A stretch of 64,000 bases of DNA from Bacillus sp. FJAT-45037 (GTDB lineage Bacteria > Bacillota > Bacilli > Bacillales > Bacillaceae_D). The translations under genes were made by a program, and so were the position numbers. The stretch covers positions 2,864,267-2,928,266 of the forward strand of contig NZ_KZ454938.1 in assembly GCF_002797325.1 (NCBI RefSeq), written 5' to 3'. How positions within the stretch are numbered: the first letter of the stretch is position 1; the number at the start of each line of letters is the position of its first letter. Shown here piece after piece: positions 24,708-33,087 of this stretch. The notes under the pieces are model-generated. The model searched no databases, was not told where the DNA came from, and saw nothing but the letters and a program-made list of their open reading frames with translations.

Positions 24708-24886
24708 GTTTCTCACTCCCTTTGTGTTTTGTAGTCTCAATGAGCTAACGTAAGGAGATTAAAGATGGATCACTCTTTTTATAAATTCTTTTAAAAAGTC
24801 TTTTGTAATGATCTATTAACATGAGTGAAAGTATCGAGCAGATCAGATACACTAGAAAAAAATGAATCAAAACAGGAGGTTACTTT

Positions 24887-25501
24887 ATGAGCCAACTTAC
24901 TGTACGTCGCTACACATTAGCAGACTATGAAGGGTTATTGGATGTTCAGAAAGAAGCTTTCCCTCCTCCTTTTCCAGCAGACTTGTGGTGGAGTAAAGAA
25001 CAGATTGCCTCGCATGTGGAAACATTTCCTGAAGGGGCACTTCTCGCAGAGATCGATGGAGTCATTGTCGGTTCTGCTACCTCTCTCCTTGTAAAACATA
25101 CTGGAGAACCTCATACGTGGGAAGAAGTCAGCGACCATGGCTTTATTAAAGGGAGTCATGTCTCTAGCGGGGATAGCTTGTATGGGATTGATGTGTGTGT
25201 ACGACCGAGTTATCGTGGAAGAGGCGTTGCACAAGCTCTCTATGAAGCGAGAAAGGCAACGGTGAAACAACTTGAGCTGGATCGGTTTTTAGCAGGGTGC
25301 CGAATTCCGAATTACCATGAGCATGCCTCAACGATGGATATTGAGACCTATATTGAGCAAGTAAACAGGGGACAACTTCATGACCTTGTTCTCTCTTTCA
25401 TGTTGAAACAAGGGCTTTCACCTCTCCATCCTCTTCCAAATTACTTGGACGACCATGAATCGCTTCATTATGCCGTCTTAGTCGAGTGGAAACCGGAATA
25501 A
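24887..25501 (+). CDS. GNAT-family N-acetyltransferase
   Basis: A 204-residue acetyl-CoA-dependent acyltransferase. YGIDVCVRPSYRGRGVAQALYEAR contains motif A (R/Q-x-x-G-x-G/A) that binds the pyrophosphate of acetyl-CoA, and the protein covers the whole GNAT domain with a C-terminal extension (DHESLHYAVLVEW). The acceptor substrate is unknown. AGGAGG precedes ATG 24887. Divergent from the surface-protein gene, and it ends in a bidirectional terminator shared with ywdI. Confidence 0.83.
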   Translation: MSQLTVRRYTLADYEGLLDVQKEAFPPPFPADLWWSKEQIASHVETFPEGALLAEIDGVIVGSATSLLVKHTGEPHTWEEVSDHGFIKGSHVSSGDSLYGIDVCVRPSYRGRGVAQALYEARKATVKQLELDRFLAGCRIPNYHEHASTMDIETYIEQVNRGQLHDLVLSFMLKQGLSPLHPLPNYLDDHESLHYAVLVEWKPE

Positions 25502-25522
25502 AAGAAACGCGGACTTCTAAAA

Positions 25523-25560
25523 AAACGAATCTACCCCAACATATCGGGGTAGATTCGTTT
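25523..25560. terminator. Bidirectional terminator between the GNAT gene and ywdI
   Basis: Perfect 15-bp stem AAACGAATCTACCCC / GGGGTAGATTCGTTT with an 8-nt loop. Its right edge overlaps the ywdI stop codon. Confidence 0.88.
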
Positions 25561-25864
25561 AAAAGTCTAGTAAGTTGTCTTCTTTTTTAGGTGTTGGATC
25601 GTTTTGGAAGGATGGGTTCGATAGTGGTCTTACCTCAACTGCTTGAGAGCTAGGGCTTGTCACTGGCATACTCGGCATAGCTCGAACGGGCTTGACTTGC
25701 TCTACTGCTTGTTGCGTCGCCCCGCCTTTGATAAGCTCGCAATGCGATTCAATGACAGCTGTATATTCGCGAACAGCTGCTGCATCTCCGCTTGCTACCG
25801 CTTGACGTAGTTTGGTTAATTGCTTTTCCATTTGACCAACAATTTGTGTTCCTGAAATGTTCAT
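25559..25864 (-). CDS. ywdI: YwdI family (DUF5327) protein
   Basis: A 101-residue cytoplasmic protein. Residues 1-45 form a helical segment (SGTQIVGQMEKQLTKLRQAVASGDAAAVREYTAVIESHCELI) typical of YwdI; the rest is low-complexity and ends KKEDNLLDF. Function unknown. ATG 25864 has GAGGTG 6 nt upstream. It is the last gene of the amtB-led cluster, 63 bp after the GlnR-like gene; B. subtilis also has ywdI in this neighbourhood. Confidence 0.72.
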   Translation of the reverse strand: MNISGTQIVGQMEKQLTKLRQAVASGDAAAVREYTAVIESHCELIKGGATQQAVEQVKPVRAMPSMPVTSPSSQAVEVRPLSNPSFQNDPTPKKEDNLLDF

Positions 25865-25927
25865 AAATAACACCTCTCTTTTCTCCCTTACATAATATCA
25901 CACCCAACGAAAAAAAAGACAACCAGA

Positions 25928-26188
25928 TCAAGGTCTCGAGTCCTGATCAACGGTTGCCAATATCGTCTTAATTCCTGCAATATTAATTCCTTGATCAATG
26001 TAAGACCTTATTAATCGAAATCGATCAATATCTTCCATAGAAAACATCCGCTGGTTGCCATCATTTCTTGCTGGTTTGATGAGACCTTGCTCTTCGTAAT
26101 ATCGGATTTGTCTCGCCGTTAAATTCGTCATATCCATCACAACACGAATAGGAAAGCAGGCTTGTTTTCTAGATACAGATGAATCCAC
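25928..26188 (-). CDS. Short MerR-family regulator of the GlnR/TnrA group
   Basis: An 86-residue winged-helix protein. FPIRVVMDMTNLTARQIRYYEEQGLIKPARNDGNQRMFSMEDIDRFRLI closely follows the GlnR/TnrA DNA-binding domain, and DQGINIAGIKTILA matches the GlnR dimer helix. It stops there: the ~45-residue C-terminal tail by which GlnR and TnrA sense glutamine synthetase is absent. The start is GTG at 26188, behind AAAGGAGG. It lies 31 bp downstream of the exonuclease gene in the amtB operon, and a perfect GlnR/TnrA box precedes amtB. It may bind those boxes without glutamine-synthetase control (inference). Confidence 0.82.
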   Translation of the reverse strand: MDSSVSRKQACFPIRVVMDMTNLTARQIRYYEEQGLIKPARNDGNQRMFSMEDIDRFRLIRSYIDQGINIAGIKTILATVDQDSRP

Positions 26189-26219
26189 TCCCTCCCCTCC
26201 TTTTTTTATGATGGTCTCA

Positions 26220-26957
26220 CTATTTTTTTAACGTCGCTAAATGCACATAGATGTCGCGAAGTGTCGTAAAGCCGAGTTCTTGTACGCGTAGTAAGCACTC
26301 TTGCCAAAGTCTCGCTGTCATCAACGAATCATGTAGAGCATGATGGCGTGTTGTAATAGGAATGTTGTAGAAGTTGCAGCAATCTTCTAAGGTGACGAGT
26401 TGCTCTTTATTTGCGACAACTCTTGTTAAAAAAGTCGTGTCGATTATTCGATGAGCAAACGGCATTCTCATCATCTTCCACGTCATATGCGACATGAATC
26501 GCTTTTCATGGATTGCGTGATGAGCAATTAATGTGTCGCCGCCGATAAATTCGTAGAAATTAAGTAACACGTCTTCTAGTGGCCTCGAGTCAGAAAGTTC
26601 CTCTGAAGTAAGTCCTGTTAATGTAAGGATTTCCTCTGAAGGTTCCATCCGACATTGAACCGTCGAATAAAAAATCTCTTCTTCTAAGATCGTTGCCCCC
26701 TGCATCTTCACAGCACCAATCGAGAGAATCTCATCGCCTTTATCGGGGGAAAATCCCGTCGTTTCAAGATCGAAAATCACAAAAGGCAACGAATGAATCG
26801 GCTGATCTAGTGCGTCATCATTTTTTAGCTCTCGTTGGATCTGCCGTAATTTCGCCAGATTACCTGCTTGAGATTGTGGTTGTGTCGATGCATACATTCC
26901 TGGGCTTAACCGAGTTGATAACTGTTTGACAAATTGCACCATGTGATTCAAGTTCAT
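26220..26957 (-). CDS. DnaQ-like 3'-5' exonuclease (DEDDh)
   Basis: A 245-residue protein of the DNA polymerase III epsilon/oligoribonuclease superfamily. ExoI is FVIFDLETTGFSP (catalytic Asp, Glu), ExoII is GDTLIAHHAIHEKRF, and ExoIII is TTRHHALHDSLMTARLW (His and Asp), so the DEDDh set is complete. An N-terminal extension of ~65 residues precedes the nuclease domain. The first codon overlaps the last of the nucleotidyltransferase gene by 4 bp (ATGA), implying translational coupling. Pairing of a DUF294 nucleotidyltransferase with a DnaQ exonuclease recurs in bacteria; the joint role is unknown. Confidence 0.87.
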   Translation of the reverse strand: MNLNHMVQFVKQLSTRLSPGMYASTQPQSQAGNLAKLRQIQRELKNDDALDQPIHSLPFVIFDLETTGFSPDKGDEILSIGAVKMQGATILEEEIFYSTVQCRMEPSEEILTLTGLTSEELSDSRPLEDVLLNFYEFIGGDTLIAHHAIHEKRFMSHMTWKMMRMPFAHRIIDTTFLTRVVANKEQLVTLEDCCNFYNIPITTRHHALHDSLMTARLWQECLLRVQELGFTTLRDIYVHLATLKK

Positions 26958-27940
26958 AACGATCGACCCTTTACCATGATGTCTTCAATGTATTGATAGA
27001 GTTCATGCCCTTCACGAATCCATTCCTTTAATCGCTTCTTCTCTAAAGCAGACAACTCATCAACTTTTACAAAGTGAATCCCGTCATATTCTTTCTGTCC
27101 ACGTTGCCAACGCAAACGATAAGTCAGTAAGGAAGCAAGAGACTGTTGGTGACCTTTAATATGAGCATAAGAAGCAGGTAAGGTTTTCATCCGTTCCATT
27201 GTAGAAGATGCTACAATCCCCTCTTTAAGCGCCATTAAACGAAGACCATTTACATAGGGAAATAGCACAGTTTGTTTTAAATCAAGTTTCCCTTGGTGGA
27301 CGCCTTTTGTCTCGGGTAACAGCTGCCCAAACAACCCAATTCCTTTTTTCACTCGCCCAGTATTTTCAAATAGGCGGTGGATGAGAGGCGGATATTCCTC
27401 AACGAGCTGAAACAACTGATGCTTCAAGTTTCCAACAAATGAGGTTTCGCCATAAAAGCACCTAGCATCCGCAACCGTCAACAAATAACGAAGCGATTCC
27501 CAAGTGTCGTCTTCTACCCATTCACTTAATTGACGTTTCCATGAAGCGACAGATTTACACCATCGATCATTAGAAGCCATCACATCACCGTCACATTGGC
27601 TGTATCCGATACGTTCTAATTCATGGACGATCGCTTTGCCTAACTCTAGAAAATAGGCTTGATATTCTGGATCATCTTCCTCATATAGTAAGCCATGATC
27701 TTGATCACTCCAATAAGATTGTTCATGACGACCCGCACTACCCATGACAAAGAAAGCAAAGTGAGTAGGAGGCGATCCCCACTCACTTTCTACACTCTCT
27801 AATGCTTTATGAACCGCCCCATCAATTAGTTGATCATGTAACAACTGAAGGTCATGTGGGTCTTGCTCGATTAAAGACTTCTCGCGCAATCTCTTCACCC
27901 GTTCATCGACTTGTCGTAGGTTCATGTTGTTACTCAACAT
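26954..27940 (-). CDS. DUF294-family nucleotidyltransferase, without CBS domains
   Basis: A 328-residue protein. AFFVMGSAGRHEQSYWSDQDHGLLYE is the GlnD-like nucleotidyltransferase motif (GSxGRxEQ...DxD), followed by the DUF294 C-terminal helical domain (LLPETKGVHQGKLDLKQ, AYAHIKGHQQSLASLLTYRLRWQ). Family members often carry cyclic-nucleotide and CBS domains in front; here only ~60 residues precede the catalytic part. ATG 27938-27940 begins directly after the amtB TAA, and its Shine-Dalgarno AGGAG lies inside amtB. Homology to the PII uridylyltransferase GlnD makes a signalling role with AmtB plausible (inference). Confidence 0.85.
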   Translation of the reverse strand: MLSNNMNLRQVDERVKRLREKSLIEQDPHDLQLLHDQLIDGAVHKALESVESEWGSPPTHFAFFVMGSAGRHEQSYWSDQDHGLLYEEDDPEYQAYFLELGKAIVHELERIGYSQCDGDVMASNDRWCKSVASWKRQLSEWVEDDTWESLRYLLTVADARCFYGETSFVGNLKHQLFQLVEEYPPLIHRLFENTGRVKKGIGLFGQLLPETKGVHQGKLDLKQTVLFPYVNGLRLMALKEGIVASSTMERMKTLPASYAHIKGHQQSLASLLTYRLRWQRGQKEYDGIHFVKVDELSALEKKRLKEWIREGHELYQYIEDIMVKGRSL

Positions 27941-29209
27941 TTATGCTCCTGTCTTCTCTTGCGATTCTGGCATGCTCTCAGGATAGCCGTAGCTTCCGTG
28001 TTCACTCATATCTAGACCAAGAATTTCTTCTTCTTCAGATACACGTAAACCTCCAACAAGAGCTTTTGTAACCAGAAGTAAAAGGTACGATGCAATAAAA
28101 GCAAAGGCTCCACATGCGATGACGCTTAATGTTTGGACACCAAGTTGAGAAAAACCACCGCCATAGAATAAACCAGCACTTCCTCCATTTAACGCTGCTA
28201 ACTGTGGTGTTGCAAAGAATCCTGTTGAGATCGTTCCCCAAACCCCTGCTACACCATGAACAGATAGGGCGAAAATAGGATCATCAATTTTTGCTTTATC
28301 AAACATTTTCATGCTGAAGAATACAATGAGTCCACCAATAATCCCGATAACAACTGCCGCCCAAGGGGCAACAAACGCACACGAAGCAGTGATGGCAACA
28401 AGGCCTGCTAATGCACCGTTTAAAATCGTTGGCACATCTGATTTACCAAGCATTGCCCACGTAATGAATAGGGCTGCAACTGCACCAGCTGATGCTGCAA
28501 GTTGAGTATTTAACGCGACATAACCAAAGAATGCACCGTCGACTTCTAATGTACTACCTGCATTAAATCCAAACCAACCTACCCATAAGATTAAGACACC
28601 TAATGCCGTATATACTTGGTTATGTCCAGCTAAATCGTTCACAGATCCATCTTTATTAAATTTCCCAAGGCGAGGCTTTAAAAGAATCGTTGCAGCAAGT
28701 GCCGCCATGGCCCCTGTTAAGTGAACAACCGTAGATCCTGCAAAATCTTGCTTACCAAGTTCTGCTAACCATCCGCCACCCCAAATCCAGTGTGCAACAA
28801 CCGGATACACAAAGGCTGAGAAAAGAACTGCAAATACAATGTAAGCTGATAATTTTGCACGTTCAGCAAATCCACCAAAGGCAATCGTCAAGGCAATCGC
28901 TGCAAAGGCTAATTGGAAGAAGAAATCAACCGAACCAGCTAATCCATCAAACATCGTCGTATAGTCACCAAAGAAGAAATCACTTAGACCGATAAATGCA
29001 TTCCCTTCCCCGTAAATAAAGCCATATCCTACTGCCCAGAAGACAAGTGATGCAATTCCGATTGTGAAGATAGTTTTACCTGCGATGTGTCCTGCGTTCT
29101 TCATTCGTGTTGAACCGGCCTCAAGCAGGATAAACCCACCTTGCATTAACATAACAAGCACTGCACAGATCATAATCCATACGTTATTCATCAAAAACAT
29201 TTCCTCCAT
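27941..29209 (-). CDS. amtB: Ammonium transporter AmtB/NrgA
   Basis: Polytopic membrane channel for ammonium, 422 residues with about eleven membrane helices. Visible family blocks are MQGGFILLEAGSTRMKN, FFFQLAFAAIALTIAFGGFAERAK, GSTVVHLTGAMAALAAT (first pore His) and FALSVHGVAGVWGT (second pore His). ATG 29209 has GGGGAG 8 nt upstream; the GTG at 29218 is within the ribosome site. A perfect GlnR/TnrA box lies ~140 bp upstream. Instead of the usual glnK/nrgB partner, the next gene is a DUF294 nucleotidyltransferase with no gap. Confidence 0.95.
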   Translation of the reverse strand: MEEMFLMNNVWIMICAVLVMLMQGGFILLEAGSTRMKNAGHIAGKTIFTIGIASLVFWAVGYGFIYGEGNAFIGLSDFFFGDYTTMFDGLAGSVDFFFQLAFAAIALTIAFGGFAERAKLSAYIVFAVLFSAFVYPVVAHWIWGGGWLAELGKQDFAGSTVVHLTGAMAALAATILLKPRLGKFNKDGSVNDLAGHNQVYTALGVLILWVGWFGFNAGSTLEVDGAFFGYVALNTQLAASAGAVAALFITWAMLGKSDVPTILNGALAGLVAITASCAFVAPWAAVVIGIIGGLIVFFSMKMFDKAKIDDPIFALSVHGVAGVWGTISTGFFATPQLAALNGGSAGLFYGGGFSQLGVQTLSVIACGAFAFIASYLLLLVTKALVGGLRVSEEEEILGLDMSEHGSYGYPESMPESQEKTGA

Positions 29210-29350
29210 CGTACCCACTCCCCTTTTTTCTTTTTTCAGATGCTCCCTTATGCTGCGTATGTTCTAAGCGGTCGCTTACTTGTCGTCATGTAAGCTAACA
29301 TCTGTTGTTAAGTCTCATTATACGTTCTGAATTTTCAGAATCTACAGTTG

Positions 29351-29367
29351 TGTAAGATAAGCTGACA
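29351..29367 (-). promoter_or_regulatory. GlnR/TnrA box upstream of amtB
   Basis: TGTAAGATAAGCTGACA matches TGTNA-N7-TNACA at every fixed position. It lies ~142 bp before the amtB start, consistent with TnrA activation of nrgA in B. subtilis under nitrogen limitation. Confidence 0.75.
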
Positions 29368-29392
29368 TGATATTTGATAAAGTATTATTCGT

Positions 29393-29406
29393 TGAAAGCG
29401 CTTTAC
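29393..29406 (+). promoter_or_regulatory. cre-like site in the amtB / coat-gene intergenic region
   Basis: TGAAAGCGCTTTAC, a good left arm and centre of a cre site with mismatches in the last two bases. It lies beyond the GlnR/TnrA box from amtB. Which gene it would control is unclear. Confidence 0.3.
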
Positions 29407-29517
29407 CTCATTACTTATAAGCGTTTCTTAATAATAAAGTTAGTATGAAAAAGTGAAACAGAGAGAGAGTAATGAAGGGGGATTTTAAGTTCTCTAATCA
29501 AGTAAGGAGGTTTGACA

Positions 29518-30207
29518 ATGATTCCAAATAACATGCAACAATCTGCACAAAATCAAGCTGGGAACATTCCATCGAATCAATTGCCCCATAACATGAGCCA
29601 CGGGGGGCACGAGGTGTTTGATGCCCATGAGATTATTGCTCAATTAATTAATGTCATGGATCAATATATGATGTTTCGGTCTTTCATGAAAGATCAAGAA
29701 TTGATTGAGATGCTCGATCATCAGTATGAATTTATTGAAAGCCAATACAACTTAATCGTTGATGCCTTCTCTACAGGAGCAAAGCCGGCTTGTGAATCCA
29801 CAGATGTGTATCATATGTCCCAAAGCAATGACGTTGTCTTTGGTGTTCAACCGACTCAACCTAAAAAGCCAAACCGCTCCATCTCTGAAGTAAAGGAAGC
29901 TGGCTTATCTGCTCATATGCTTGGACTCATGAAAACAACTGCTTCAACCATGACTTTGACGTCTTGCGAGATAACCAACCCAGTATTACGCAGAATTTTA
30001 GCCGATACTGTACCCAACTTAATTGAGATGTCCTATGAAATATTCTTATATCAAAACAAACATGGCTACTATCAAGTCCCTCAATTAAAACAACAAGACA
30101 TGCAAATGATGACACAAGCCTATGCACAAACAACTGAGCCACCACAAATGCCGAATACACAAGTACCACAGCAACCACCACAATCTAATCAACAAATGAT
30201 GCAATAA
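29518..30207 (+). CDS. CotF-like spore coat protein
   Basis: A 229-residue protein related to the coat protein CotF family. The central region HEIIAQLINVMDQYMMFRSFM and the block EVKEAGLSAHMLGLMKTTASTMTLTSCEITNPVLRRILADTVPNLIEMSYEIFLYQNKHGYYQVP are the typical ferritin-like helices of CotF-type proteins. Both termini are Gln/Asn/Pro-rich. ATG 29518 has GGAGG 7 nt upstream; a TTG 6 nt before it overlaps the spacing. A mother-cell promoter is expected but none could be assigned with confidence. Confidence 0.82.
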   Translation: MIPNNMQQSAQNQAGNIPSNQLPHNMSHGGHEVFDAHEIIAQLINVMDQYMMFRSFMKDQELIEMLDHQYEFIESQYNLIVDAFSTGAKPACESTDVYHMSQSNDVVFGVQPTQPKKPNRSISEVKEAGLSAHMLGLMKTTASTMTLTSCEITNPVLRRILADTVPNLIEMSYEIFLYQNKHGYYQVPQLKQQDMQMMTQAYAQTTEPPQMPNTQVPQQPPQSNQQMMQ

Positions 30208-30212
30208 CGAAG

Positions 30213-30244
30213 AAAAGAACGCAGCCACTTCGCTGCGTTCTTTT
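30213..30244. terminator. Bidirectional terminator between the coat gene and the RNase J-like gene
   Basis: AAAAGAACGCAGC / GCTGCGTTCTTTT with a short loop, T-rich on both exits. It ends 2 bp before the stop of the convergent RNase J-like gene. Confidence 0.88.
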
Positions 30245-30245
30245 G

Positions 30246-31646
30246 CTATTTAATAGAAATAAGCGTTCCGTTTACCACTTCATAACGAACACCATATTGA
30301 GGGAGAAGTACGTTGATAGCATCCTCATTTGATGGAAGTACATATTTTGGCGCTAAACTATGCCAGGGGATGAGGTTTTTCGGTTTTACTTGATCAATAT
30401 AATACCTTAAGTCATCAGGGTACGCGTGGCCTGATACATTGATGTTATTAAATGACACACCTTGATCTGCTAAAAACGTTAGCAATTGATCATATAAAGG
30501 ATCGAATGGCCCGAGAGGAACACCATTTGCGTGGAAATAAGTCGCGCCCTCTAACGGCAGCTCATACAATTCTAAGATGTTATGGAAGCTATTTTGCACT
30601 AAATACTTTCCAGGTTCTTTTATCATATCTTCTGCCGTTACAGCCTGTACGCGTTCAAGCAACTCTGTTTGCCAAGGGGGCAGACTGTTTTCTTGCTGTT
30701 TTGCTAGCAAGCTCTCTGGCATATACGCATAGATCGTTTTGTCAAAATCAATTAGCTTGCTTATTAAATAGGCAGTTTCTACTTCAAATACAGTCTTTCG
30801 ACTAGACTTCTCCCCCGCTAAAATCATGTTCTGTAAACGGTCGAGATTGCGGTGGTAGATATTAAAGATAGCTAATTGACTGTCTTTGCCTTTTAACTCA
30901 TCATTCATCAATGTCGAGATATAACCTTCTGTCACTACGTTTTCTGGAGAAGCCGATTCTGAATCTTTAACTGTCGTTCCCTCCATGAGAAGAAGGTCTG
31001 GATTCTCTTTTTGAACTTTTTCAATCCAACGCTCATTTTTCTCCGGGTCCTGTCCGTGCTTACGAATATCACCAGAGATCACAATTGTTGCATCAGGAGT
31101 TTTCACTAGGAAAGAAGATGATCCGTAGCAATCATGATCGACAGGAATCGCCGTGATTGTAATCTCTCCAACTTTGATCGTTTCATTCTCAGCAATCGAC
31201 GAAAGCTCTCGTTCTGGCCCGATCACAGACTCTCCAATTACTTCAAGCTCGCGATACAACTGTAGCCCTTTTTCAGATAGGTAGACAGGCGTCTGGACCG
31301 GTATGAGTCCCATTGCACCCATATGATCTAGATGCAAGTGAGAGATACAGACAATTGTTTCGAGATTTGTTTCCTCACGAGCTGGTAAGTCTTTCAAGGC
31401 TGGACCTGCACACAGCAGGTCCTCCTTATTGTAAAAGCCAGGGATTGCAGGGATTAAACCTAATCGTAGTGAATCAGAAATAATCTTCGCTGCACGTGAG
31501 TTAGTAATATGTGTCAATAAATTGGCTTGAGGATTGTACGTTAATCCAAAATCTGAAATCACACGACTGTTTCCGTAAGTGATCTCAACAATATTTCCAC
31601 CGATCGTATCTAGTCCACCAAAGAACTGCACGGTCGTTTTTAACAT
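30246..31646 (-). CDS. RNase J-like metallo-beta-lactamase-fold hydrolase
   Basis: A 466-residue zinc hydrolase. SHLHLDHMGAMG is the HxHxDH zinc motif, PVDHDCYGSSSF and VISGDIRKHG are further ligand segments, and DLLLMEGTT and the C-terminal VSGHAYPDDLRYYIDQVKPKNLIPWHS match the beta-CASP/RNase J-type arrangement. It is shorter than RNase J1/J2 (~555) and lacks their C-terminal domain. ATG 31646 has GAGGTG 6 nt upstream. It lies 27 bp downstream of the ABC solute-binding gene in the same operon, so a role on the imported compound, such as a phosphodiester, is possible, as is an RNase role. Confidence 0.75.
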   Translation of the reverse strand: MLKTTVQFFGGLDTIGGNIVEITYGNSRVISDFGLTYNPQANLLTHITNSRAAKIISDSLRLGLIPAIPGFYNKEDLLCAGPALKDLPAREETNLETIVCISHLHLDHMGAMGLIPVQTPVYLSEKGLQLYRELEVIGESVIGPERELSSIAENETIKVGEITITAIPVDHDCYGSSSFLVKTPDATIVISGDIRKHGQDPEKNERWIEKVQKENPDLLLMEGTTVKDSESASPENVVTEGYISTLMNDELKGKDSQLAIFNIYHRNLDRLQNMILAGEKSSRKTVFEVETAYLISKLIDFDKTIYAYMPESLLAKQQENSLPPWQTELLERVQAVTAEDMIKEPGKYLVQNSFHNILELYELPLEGATYFHANGVPLGPFDPLYDQLLTFLADQGVSFNNINVSGHAYPDDLRYYIDQVKPKNLIPWHSLAPKYVLPSNEDAINVLLPQYGVRYEVVNGTLISIK

Positions 31647-31673
31647 AACAGACACCTCATAATTTTAGAATAA

Positions 31674-33008
31674 TTAGTTGTTGCTAAGCTCTGCATTGGC
31701 GCGATCTTGTGCGCTTTGTAGGCCTTCTTCTACTGTCTTACGATCTAGAAGAATCTCTTCTAATTCTTCAATGACGATGTTACGAATTGTATTTCCACCT
31801 GGTACACGCCCAGTGAAGAATCCAGCGTCAAACTGCTCACCAGCAGCTGCATACTTAGGTTGCTCTTCGATGAATGCTTGATACTCATCTAGATCGTATG
31901 AAGAATAACGAACGGGTAGATAGCCTGTATCCATTGCCCAGTTAGCTGTTACATCGGTGCTTGTGATATGCTTCATAAACTCCCATGCCGCTGCCTTCTC
32001 TTCATCTGTTGCTTGGTCAAACATAATAATGTCGTTTCCTGCAAATCCTACCGCTTCTTTTTCTTCATGTGTCGGAAGGACTGTTGTCCCCCACTCAATG
32101 TTCCCATCTGCAGCTGCTGCTACGTGCGGAAGACCTGCGGAAGAACCGATGTATAGCGCCACATCACCACGACCGAACGGGTTAGACATGTATTGATCTT
32201 CACCAGCTGTACGAGCAAGACCATTATCAATCATATCTTTAATGAATGTCATGGCTTGAACACCTTCTTCAGACCCCATGTGAGCTTCCATTGCTCCCTC
32301 GTCAATATACTCTCCACCCATTTGAAGAAGTAATGCTTCAAATTCCATTTCATATGCATTTTCAAAGCCCATACCAACCATACCGTCGGCTTTCACCGCT
32401 TCAGAGATTTCCTTAATATCGTCCCAGCTTTCAGGTACATCAAAGCCATACTCATCTAATACATCTTGGTTATAGTAAAGAATGCGAGTACTCTTACTAA
32501 ATGGTACCGTTACATACTCACCATTCCATGAGCTTGACTCACGGAAAATATCAATCACATCGTTTAGTTCATCTTCTGAAAACCCAATTTCCTCATCGTA
32601 TACATAAGGATCTAATGATTGCACAAAATTATTTTCTACATAATCAGGGATGACATTCGTTGTTACTTGCGAGATCACAGGTAAATTGTTCGCTCGAGCT
32701 GATGCCATGATCGTTTGTTGTAAGTCGTTATAAGAACCTTGACCAACCGGCTTCACTGTGATGAACTCATGACTATCGTTGAATTCTTCAATGATTGCAT
32801 TAACCGCTTCTTCATGTGGTCCATTCATCGCATGCCAGAAATCAATTTCTACTTCTGAATCTAATTCAACTGCAACTGTGCTACCTTCATCGTTTGCAGG
32901 CTCATCATCTGTTGATGAATCTCCACCTGTGCTTACATTTTCCGCACCATTGTTTCCACAACCAACTAACGCAACAGAAATACCTAAACCAAGTAACCAC
33001 TTCTTCAT
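31674..33008 (-). CDS. ABC transporter solute-binding lipoprotein (UgpB/sugar type)
   Basis: Extracytoplasmic binding protein of family 1 (carbohydrate/glycerol-3-phosphate class), 444 residues. Lipobox LVGCG (Cys ~17) is followed by an acidic Ser/Asp/Glu linker. IDFWHAMNGPHEEAVNAIIEEFN strongly recalls UgpB, as do SQVTTNVIPDYVENNFVQSL and YLPVRYSSYD. The substrate may be glycerol-3-phosphate or a glycerophosphodiester by this likeness, with other sugars not excluded. GGGAGTG precedes ATG. It is the fourth gene of the ugpC-A-E-B-type operon. Confidence 0.87.
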   Translation of the reverse strand: MKKWLLGLGISVALVGCGNNGAENVSTGGDSSTDDEPANDEGSTVAVELDSEVEIDFWHAMNGPHEEAVNAIIEEFNDSHEFITVKPVGQGSYNDLQQTIMASARANNLPVISQVTTNVIPDYVENNFVQSLDPYVYDEEIGFSEDELNDVIDIFRESSSWNGEYVTVPFSKSTRILYYNQDVLDEYGFDVPESWDDIKEISEAVKADGMVGMGFENAYEMEFEALLLQMGGEYIDEGAMEAHMGSEEGVQAMTFIKDMIDNGLARTAGEDQYMSNPFGRGDVALYIGSSAGLPHVAAAADGNIEWGTTVLPTHEEKEAVGFAGNDIIMFDQATDEEKAAAWEFMKHITSTDVTANWAMDTGYLPVRYSSYDLDEYQAFIEEQPKYAAAGEQFDAGFFTGRVPGGNTIRNIVIEELEEILLDRKTVEEGLQSAQDRANAELSNN

Positions 33009-33087
33009 TTGTCATACACTCCCTTTGTTTGTTTAGAAATTTTCATTATATGATGAACCCCAATAAAGGGCGCATTATCACTTTGGA

